Positions 7,801-11,020 of a DNA stretch of 11,020 bases are shown here, one piece after another (the stretch's first letter is position 1; each line of letters opens with the position of its first letter). The notes below the pieces were generated by a model that was not told where the DNA came from, did not search any database, and saw only the letters and a program-made list of their open reading frames with translations. The DNA comes from Stramenopiles sp. TOSAG23-3 (Eukaryota > Sar): the NCBI GenBank assembly GCA_900128585.1, contig LT642687.1, forward strand, positions 1,402-12,421, written 5' to 3'. A program made the position numbers and the translations under genes.

Positions 7801-10262
7801 CAGTCCTTGTCGTTGTCCCACTTTCCCCCTTTCTGCAATCCCTTCAACAGATCTTGGTACGCTTTCGAGTCAAACGCCATGTCGTTGTGCAGCGGGTCCG
7901 GCTTTGGCTGGGCCACTGGCCAGTTGAAGAGGTCCTTCATCATGGCCTGGTCGTCCTCGTCCCGGCACGACAAGCACATATCGGGCGCTTTCTCGTGCCT
8001 TTCCTCCTGCTCTTTCGTCTCGTTCATGGCCTCTTTCAACTTTTCTTCGCGCCAGAACTCCGGCGTGCTCCTGTTCGCCTGTTCGGTCCTGTTGACTTGC
8101 ATCAACCCGTCGTCCGCGGCCCCACCCGTGGCGGCGGCAGCACCTTTCTGGCCAACCATTTTTTGGTCGCCCCATCGAACCTTGTCTAGGACGGACTCCC
8201 ATGGTACGCTTTCCTCGGTTTCCACGAAGGAGTTCCAGTCGACTGTATCGACCCAGTCGCGGTCCTCGCGGATGTGGTTGTTTTCGTTGGCGACCTTTCC
8301 GGCTTGCGGGACGATTTTCTTCGCGAACGGGGCTTCGTGGTCTACGATTTCTCCCATCGTGCTGCTCACTGCGTTCATAAGGGTCTCCGCCCGACGCTCC
8401 ATTTGGTCCGGTTCCTTCTTGGTTGCCGCGATCGTGCGAACGCGCTTCAGCTGTTTTTCGAGGTGCAGGACGTACGCGCGAACCCTCGCTTCGTGCTCCT
8501 GGTTGATCTTGAGCTGCTCCTTCGCTTCGCGCAACGCCCGGTCGGCCAAATCTGCCCTTCGCTTGGCGCCCACCAGGTGCTTCCTAGTCGTCGCCATGCG
8601 CAGCTTCGCGATCTTGTCGGTGGCTTCGCACTCCTGCCAGTCATCTTGGCGGTTGGACTCCATCGTGCGGCTTTCGGCCTCAATTTCCACGGACGCTCCT
8701 TCCAGCTTCTGCTGAGTGCTTTTGACCCCTGCGGCGCTGAACTTATTCTCGGCGTGGTGGAGCATGCGGCCCAAAATCTCCATGGTCCCGTGCAGGACGC
8801 TGTACCCAGCCTGCTGCATCTTCCCGGTGAATTGCAGGTCGTCCATGGCCTTCTCTACCTCCATTTTGCGGTGCTCGGCATCTTTCTGCGCGGTCATTGC
8901 ACGGGCATAGGCGCTTTCCGAGTCCTTCAGGCCGGCAGTGGCGGCGGACACGTTCGCGCGCCGGCCGTTCATCGCCATCGCTTTCACGCGGTTGAACACT
9001 TCGCGGTGGGCCTCCCTAGCTTCGCGAGCGTGGTCGACGACGTCCTCGCGGTGCCCGACGACCTGGTTCGCTTTGTTCAGGTCGTTGACCATCGCTTCGG
9101 AGCGGTGAACGTTCTCCATGCCTGCGTGGGCCATCTTGATTTCGTCCAGGCGTGCCATGGTATCGGCCGCGTTGGCCACCTTGTCGGTCAGTGGCGCGTC
9201 CGTGAACTGCTTCGGTGTTGCCGGCCGATGCGCCAGCTTCGGCTTGGCGTTCAGGTCGCCCACCCACGCCGGGGCGTTCACCCCGCGGGCGTGGGCGACC
9301 AGCTTGTGCAAGCCTACGTCCGCAACGGTGGAGCCTTTCCCTTCTTGGAACGGGAAGAATACAATGGGGCCGTCCTGGGTCTCCTGGGACCCCCGGGTGA
9401 CCGTTGCTTTGTACAGCTTCGCGGCGCTCGTGCGGCGGGACACCGCCAGCTTGCGGACCTCTACCGGCAACAGGGCGCGGTCCCACATGGCCACGTCCCC
9501 GATGACGCCCTCCGTCGTTACGTGGCGGGCACGGTCTTTGTAGTGCATGAAACTAAGCTTGGGCAGCTTGTTCAGCTCCCTGCCGTAGTCTATGGACCTC
9601 GCCTTGTCGGCGAAGCGCAGGATCGACGACGAGGTCCGCTCGCCGTTCACGTACAACGTGGTCCGGGCGGTTCGCGGGGAGTACGAGGCCGACAGGTACG
9701 TCCAGCGGTGCGGGACGACCTTGGCGTCTTTGCTCGCCACCTTTACTAACCCTTCGGATCCTGGCACCGAGATGCTGAAGACAAATTGGTTGTCGCTATT
9801 CATTCCCATCCACCAGCCGCGCACGTTGTCCGGCTTTAGCCAAGACATTACGGGGCCCGAGTCCGAGACGGCGGACAGAAACGTGGAGAACCCGACTTTC
9901 CCCGTCCCGTTCAGCGGGTTGGCCTTTGGCTTGACCCACACCCCCACGGTGAAACCGCTGAGGCCCGACAAGTCCACTGGCAAGCCCTGGGCGGTCTCGA
10001 AATAATTGGTGCCATCTAGCCCACACGAGAAGAGGCCTTCGTCCTCCTCTTGGTCGACGACGTCTTTCCTGGGTGTCATGCTACTATTGTAAATTCCCTC
10101 TCCCTCACTACTACTATTGCTCATCGTGGCGTTCCGTTCGGCCAGCGTGGCTGGGGACGGCGGCACAAACGAGCCTTCCACCCCAGTCGCGGCGCCCAAC
10201 TCTTGCCCCACACCAAACGTCACTGCAAGGCTGGCAACAAAAACAAACAAACATACCCTCAT
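1875..10262 (-). CDS. Giant secreted LamG-LysM-coiled-coil multidomain protein (2795 aa)
   Basis: No named homologue is recognised; the parts are. Residues 1-19 form a signal peptide (hydrophobic VCLFVFVASLAVTF, likely cut before Q20). A Ser/Asn-rich stretch follows with sequons N44, N49 and N59. LamG 1 spans about 78-280, helices 355-660, a Trp/CxxC linker 661-780, helix 820-985, LysM 1006-1053, an alpha/beta module 1222-1322, a Lys/Ala-rich helix 1335-1625, a Pro-rich linker 1660-1680, LamG 2 1688-1905, a coiled coil 1975-2640 and a second alpha/beta module 2646-2770. About 18 N-X-S/T sequons and no later membrane segment fit secretion. The start is the first ATG after an in-frame TAG at 10281-10283 and has A at -3. 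The frame is open throughout, so no intron is needed. LamG and LysM families bind glycans, so a wall or matrix fibre is the likely role (inference). The first 850 or so codons are clearly GC-richer than the rest. The reading frame is certain; the function is not. Confidence 0.95.
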   Translation of the reverse strand: MRVCLFVFVASLAVTFGVGQELGAATGVEGSFVPPSPATLAERNATMSNSSSEGEGIYNSSMTPRKDVVDQEEDEGLFSCGLDGTNYFETAQGLPVDLSGLSGFTVGVWVKPKANPLNGTGKVGFSTFLSAVSDSGPVMSWLKPDNVRGWWMGMNSDNQFVFSISVPGSEGLVKVASKDAKVVPHRWTYLSASYSPRTARTTLYVNGERTSSSILRFADKARSIDYGRELNKLPKLSFMHYKDRARHVTTEGVIGDVAMWDRALLPVEVRKLAVSRRTSAAKLYKATVTRGSQETQDGPIVFFPFQEGKGSTVADVGLHKLVAHARGVNAPAWVGDLNAKPKLAHRPATPKQFTDAPLTDKVANAADTMARLDEIKMAHAGMENVHRSEAMVNDLNKANQVVGHREDVVDHAREAREAHREVFNRVKAMAMNGRRANVSAATAGLKDSESAYARAMTAQKDAEHRKMEVEKAMDDLQFTGKMQQAGYSVLHGTMEILGRMLHHAENKFSAAGVKSTQQKLEGASVEIEAESRTMESNRQDDWQECEATDKIAKLRMATTRKHLVGAKRRADLADRALREAKEQLKINQEHEARVRAYVLHLEKQLKRVRTIAATKKEPDQMERRAETLMNAVSSTMGEIVDHEAPFAKKIVPQAGKVANENNHIREDRDWVDTVDWNSFVETEESVPWESVLDKVRWGDQKMVGQKGAAAATGGAADDGLMQVNRTEQANRSTPEFWREEKLKEAMNETKEQEERHEKAPDMCLSCRDEDDQAMMKDLFNWPVAQPKPDPLHNDMAFDSKAYQDLLKGLQKGGKWDNDKDWPSAKESAASIHKVIRDVADSWAGTAAKAEPTTYFSLDMAHMHKISENALKNLEKRMPRLELLVSTTKAAADRATVSVNDIDRLYVKQHKFYHGNHIRCEAKADLYAIMAEKRSKALDAVQSVSKVLNSVENSKNGNDFAVEEKALKKVMGHLHELIQPPKALKKLSPRPWKNHPAHVAKQEPKECSYQVRPGDSLVSIADKFGISEESLVEENPLLANTSYPKLGVWMAVPGAKRGTENCQMKPKGFAASIKFLEPLSNLGFPMPKDTSRLTPAEVKLMVAERDMGIATKKADASEALLHEQKEILRKAEAVQTGEDKMQPEEVVQFVESMPLSNRTKDWKKISDKISLCNTLLNHLESEATLPNLPELDVVLNNTVQGEKLMSPELVASLKRIQDSVQYSGSITSILDINGTVEESDSIKQKLERAVAKYFGVHVNQVTVAVAMPNSGEMRFRAVQGKRFSCTISKLDKAETASVKSRFSSFNMTTFVKKVQAVGMEVEMGEVSLSKPVVSIVNKTVVEQAELRRKVASVISALKHAKKDLSARLKVRIAKSIQSLKEDVVKGNVTLVAAEAENENDKKKLQSAEKVVGKKLTAKAKTAKEAKSKGSEELGSALKHADTIGAKAHEALAKAKSNAEALKAKHLAAEEAAATLKAQNLDREEKKLQLREKRSETRSMEAKARLNAKMKSMNQLLVIAKSKKTASKTEQQKIQKQITSLKSSMAKQEEEDAKKESNLRVKILVVDAAEKCEQAKSTGGSEKAMQKCKTAVLAAKSIGEQTKGKVGLDSGITKMLAAMPAVPTEAKLKAAAKVKATTVKTGAKATTVKIGAKASSIKSTAPSAGAAALQPPADTPAPPSAASDTKSAIGSASFTGVEYVDVGTKGFNAMRIKTTQSSGFSFEAWVRVHNVDVEKFQAVISAIGENKYNSVTKKVDGNGPYKKGFVVGYAPSLSDESEAPVWTFGVKGSKGTNPKLSYVRSESPVKLEEWTHIAATYDNNVARLFINGVAEAVSNAGEQAGAIDFGDSGGHFAMKPKLMLMAYGVNGEVPASPCCMEAELSDAAVWGRALGRSEVAAHAGAASRQLDAANSAVHGRDTSVVGFWRLSSKPTKRIRDGDRLKDQTHFGLQGTVVSGGGAEVPLKLRPSSSEAKPQDLTKEEKLSTEEALTKADEDKHDASVQAAKDLIDKKAVNDAQKALVLEAVIAGKDPQSIEKLGRTAATEGLESSFRSRVIASIGGSKKFPEGRKKMAILGVAASDSKKDIGAVLEALLAGRKIEVPGLRKSGEKAGKDKAVDAALPSNINELLTQMRASAEKEAQAKLSGQVEMAKISAAKIMKAEKELVVSMQRKLNNSIAGAAEAKAIADSRKEKADLEMKHALSLAKDAARTHAQAKQHLESHGFSMPSVDFKKNLKKSKEDLAKIKRQSIIDQSRELAAVAAQRNAKKRLDDATVVEQNMRTRFKKCSDLLLSMEGAIASATGDKELAAAKVSYSGVKKQCESDRKFLEPAIAKLSEAKEVFRRANDVVRSTQLKLAADARKHADTELKTKMASMKAVDSLMAEIQRLQTVAAVARDKQQKLVSEHKMEESNAFAVMADEAAASAKKAAGELVAVQLRTAHISGESAIFKSHTDGSGIDFSQPNLEKWSRENLIKSADYEVARAVSNVTSQKSIVSELEKTVARIAGDLSRSYGAIHTTLQQRLNAEGMKLKAAQKVLHERMAVELVMRSQLMELKGEFFDAKKGSSETDALRRKDAELQSSRDTSSFLMNEKRKDDHTMAQKDAIIKEGTKKLQETTASLVKMADDRLKLASDLRAAKDQLKKATVPVHERQSVSAVVRVHSTKEAFQDNETQARFVQTIASMLKVNPNAVQINDVVSVEEEGEPLPRSPSRRRLLGNIRGLAARAEGLVEVRFRVVSPKADEIALTFVKSCSELATALNKNGFSGPVQCVSAEAVKSDPQGPTEKDVKGASATGAAN
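1953..2327 (-). other. Alpha/beta module 2 with RRRLL insertion (C-terminal)
   Basis: Residues about 2646-2770. Strand SAVVRVHS, helix, then MLKVNPNAVQINDV, an insertion of about 28 residues, strand LVEVRFRVV, helix ELATALNKNGF and a last strand PVQCVS. The insertion carries SRRRLL (2708-2713, codons at 2124-2141). Dibasic RRLL stretches at this point are a familiar feature of similar modules in secreted algal proteins. A processing protease could cut there (inference). C2749 and C2767 could pair. A short polar tail ends the protein. Confidence 0.5.
2343..4340 (-). other. Long coiled-coil region between LamG 2 and the C-terminal module
   Basis: Residues about 1975-2640. The stretch is rich in Ala, Lys, Glu, Gln and Ser with almost no Pro or aromatics, and much of it shows hydrophobic residues at heptad spacing. 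About 660 residues of continuous helix could reach close to 100 nm if fully extended. A break rich in Gly, Pro and Ser near 2447-2460 may be a hinge. It matches the helical stretches that follow LamG 1 (355-660 and 820-985), though its sequence has diverged. Confidence 0.75.
4548..5201 (-). other. LamG (concanavalin A-like) domain 2 of the giant protein
   Basis: Residues about 1688-1905. Landmarks are GFSFEAWVRV (1717-1726), EEWTHIAATYDN (1806-1817), LFINGV (1822-1827) and AELSDAAVWGRAL (1876-1888), the same order and spacing logic as domain 1. A CC pair (C1872, C1873) just before the last motif has no equivalent in domain 1. A Pro-rich linker (1660-1680) separates it from the preceding helix. 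Like domain 1, it is followed by a W-R-L...D...G signature (1920-1950). Confidence 0.87.
5286..5366 (-). repeat. Three 9-residue (27-nt) tandem repeats in the giant gene
   Basis: Residues 1633-1641, 1642-1650 and 1651-1659 read KATTVKTGA, KATTVKIGA and KASSIKSTA. At the DNA level the units at 5311-5337 and 5338-5364 match at 25 of 27 positions, so that duplication is recent. The third copy has diverged. The repeat forms the end of the Lys-rich helix just before the Pro-rich linker, a place where length variation would be tolerated. Confidence 0.85.
5388..6260 (-). other. Central Lys/Ala-rich helical region
   Basis: Residues about 1335-1625, between alpha/beta module 1 and the Pro-rich linker before LamG 2. 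It is dominated by Lys, Ala, Glu and Ser, with a strongly basic overall look and helix-favouring composition throughout. Heptad-like spacing is clearest around 1440-1550. It ends in three 9-residue repeats. Basic rods of this kind could contact acidic polysaccharides, but that is inference. Confidence 0.65.
6297..6599 (-). other. Alpha/beta (SEA/ferredoxin-like) module 1
   Basis: Residues about 1222-1322. A strand (GSITSILDI) is followed by an amphipathic helix running into AKYFGVHVNQVTVAV, then a strand around EMRFRAV and FSCTI, a second helix and a last strand. The 'helix, hydrophobic-G-V, N-Q-V-T-V' pattern is typical of repeated extracellular alpha/beta modules in algal and other protist proteins. 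It aligns by eye with residues 2646-2770, whose matching segment is MLKVNPNAVQINDV. The family name is a guess; the relationship between the two copies is the firmer claim. Confidence 0.5.
7104..7247 (-). other. LysM domain in the middle of the giant protein
   Basis: Residues 1006-1053. The LysM signature is clear: YQVRPGDSLVSIADKFGIS (1008-1026), then a helix ending in ENP, then a closing strand, LGVWMAVPG (1045-1053). LysM folds bind N-acetylglucosamine polymers such as chitin or peptidoglycan. C1006 and C1061 flank the fold and could form a disulfide that closes it (inference). A sequon lies at N1039. A single LysM in the middle of a coiled-coil protein with LamG domains is an uncommon arrangement. 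Confidence 0.88.
9423..10031 (-). other. LamG (concanavalin A-like) domain 1 of the giant protein
   Basis: Residues about 78-280. The usual LamG landmarks appear in order: FTVGVWVKP (104-112), HRWTYLSASY (185-194), LYVNGE (203-208) and GDVAMWDRAL (255-264). This is the jelly-roll fold of the Laminin_G_3 type, commonly used extracellularly to bind glycans or proteins. The only cysteine near the start is C80. Sequon N118 lies in an early loop. The edges are estimated from the motifs and no structure was computed. Confidence 0.85.
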
Positions 10263-10335
10263 CTTTGTGTTGGCCTGATTCTAAAGAGTGAACTAAAAGA
10301 ACGCTTCAAACAAAAAAAAGTCGACGAGAAGCAGC

Positions 10336-10351
10336 GCTATAGGTGCTATAG
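10336..10351. repeat. Doublet of GCTATAG
   Basis: GCTATAG occurs at 10336-10342 and again at 10345-10351, nine bases apart. The CTATAG core is palindromic, so it reads the same on both strands. It sits 74-89 nt before the start of the large gene, next to the GA repeat, and could be part of its core promoter or a factor-binding pair. Confidence 0.3.
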
Positions 10352-10355
10352 ATAC

Positions 10356-10382
10356 TCACTCTCTCTCTCTTCCGTTCCGTTC
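10356..10382 (-). promoter_or_regulatory. GA-repeat element upstream of the giant gene
   Basis: Read on the minus strand this is GAACGGAACGGAAGAG followed by further GA dinucleotides, about 95-120 nt before the ATG at 10262. It contains the GAACGGAAGAGA word also seen at 428-439 upstream of the other gene, plus a tandem duplication of its GAACG head. It is probably a promoter or leader element. No clear TATA box is seen near it. Confidence 0.4.
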
Positions 10383-11020
10383 AGTCAGAGGACTATTACA
10401 ACTATCTTTCTACAATGTGAACAAAATCCAAATAGAAAGGAGCAGAAACTTGTTCACCAAAGCAAAGGCAAACACTCACGTCCTTTGCGTAATGATTTAG
10501 GTAATCTAATTTCTTTTGGTAATTCTTTCTCTGGGGGTGGTATGGTCGATGAGATTATTCTTTTTTCTTTCTTTCTTTCATTAAACCCCTTGTAGTACTT
10601 ATTAAAATAAAACAATACATAATATTAAATAGCATTTAAACACACCGTATTCTATTCTTTATCCTATCTATTATCCAATACAACTATTAAACCTTTAGTA
10701 TACTATATACAATAGTACCCTTTCTATAGGTATTCTAATGTACTTTATTGTATATTTAAATTAAAGTTTTTGGTCATAAACCCTATTTCTAACTAACCCC
10801 CCCCCCATTTTCGTAAAATCTCGTTTTCTAAATTGGAAATCCTCCTCGATTTGTATAATTAATAAATCCCTTATTTAATCATATATCTATTCTACTATAA
10901 TATATAATATTCCTATATAATTAAGGTTAATAATAATATCATTCTCCCCCCCATTTTTTTTTCTTTTCTTTTTCTTTCGCTTCTTCGACTCTTCCTCGTT
11001 TTGATGAAAGAGTTGATTTA

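Larger units (their letters stand above)
10263..11020. other. 5' flank of the giant gene, AT-rich with C tracts
   Basis: No gene is seen in this 758 bp. The first 200 bp holds the putative leader, with an in-frame TAG at 10281-10283, the GCTATAG doublet and the GA element. From about 10560 the sequence is around 25% GC and the plus strand is rich in C over G. It includes TTTC repeats (10561-10580), a run of ten C (10797-10806), a run of seven C (10946-10952) and a pyrimidine-rich stretch at 10954-10997. Confidence 0.7.

Noticed and set aside
7705-8715. 336-codon open frame on the plus strand
   Set aside because: Antisense shadow of the linker and first helix of the giant protein. The Ser/Ala/Phe-rich translation reflects complementary codons of Lys, Glu and Ala and shows no motif.
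8274-9749. 491-codon open frame on the plus strand
   Set aside because: It lies wholly antisense to the giant gene in its GC-richest part, where few stop codons arise on the other strand. Its translation is a mix of His, Arg, Val, Leu and Gly with no domain, and it has no promoter-like context.
1290-10290. CTAAAGAGT present at both 1291-1299 and 10281-10289
   Set aside because: A 9-base match in AT-rich DNA over 11 kb is expected by chance, and the two contexts differ.

Overview
The window looks like nuclear DNA from a unicellular eukaryote, most likely an alga or other free-living protist. The evidence is one intron-free 8.4 kb reading frame for a secreted multidomain protein built from LamG, LysM and coiled-coil parts, AT-rich spacers around GC-richer genes, Kozak-type start contexts instead of ribosome binding sites, and an AATAAA-type signal past the stop. 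The secreted alpha/beta modules, one carrying an RRRLL stretch, recall extracellular proteins of green, stramenopile and other algae. The lineage cannot be fixed from this sequence alone.

Layout. Positions 1-628 are AT-rich upstream DNA with a TATA-like box, a purine-rich tract and a short upstream ORF. Positions 629-1207 (+) encode a very basic 192-residue protein of unknown function. Positions 1208-1874 are an AT-rich convergent spacer with an imperfect inverted repeat, several copies of a CG-containing motif, and a likely poly(A) signal for the large gene. Positions 1875-10262 (-) encode a 2795-residue secreted protein. Positions 10263-11020 are the large gene's 5' flank, with a GA-rich element, a doublet of a palindromic hexamer, C homopolymers and strong C-over-G strand asymmetry.

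The large protein has a signal peptide, then LamG 1, long helices, a Trp-rich/CxxC linker, LysM, an alpha/beta module, a long Lys/Ala-rich helix, LamG 2, a very long coiled coil, and a second alpha/beta module with an RRRLL insertion. It reads as an internal duplication of a LamG + signature + helix + alpha/beta unit, with LysM sitting inside the first unit. No membrane segment other than the signal peptide is visible, so it is probably an extracellular, wall or matrix fibre that binds glycans at several points along its length (inference).

The two genes converge on the 1208-1874 spacer. Their upstream regions share two short exact words, which may be regulatory. No RNA gene, CRISPR array or complete mobile element was recognised.
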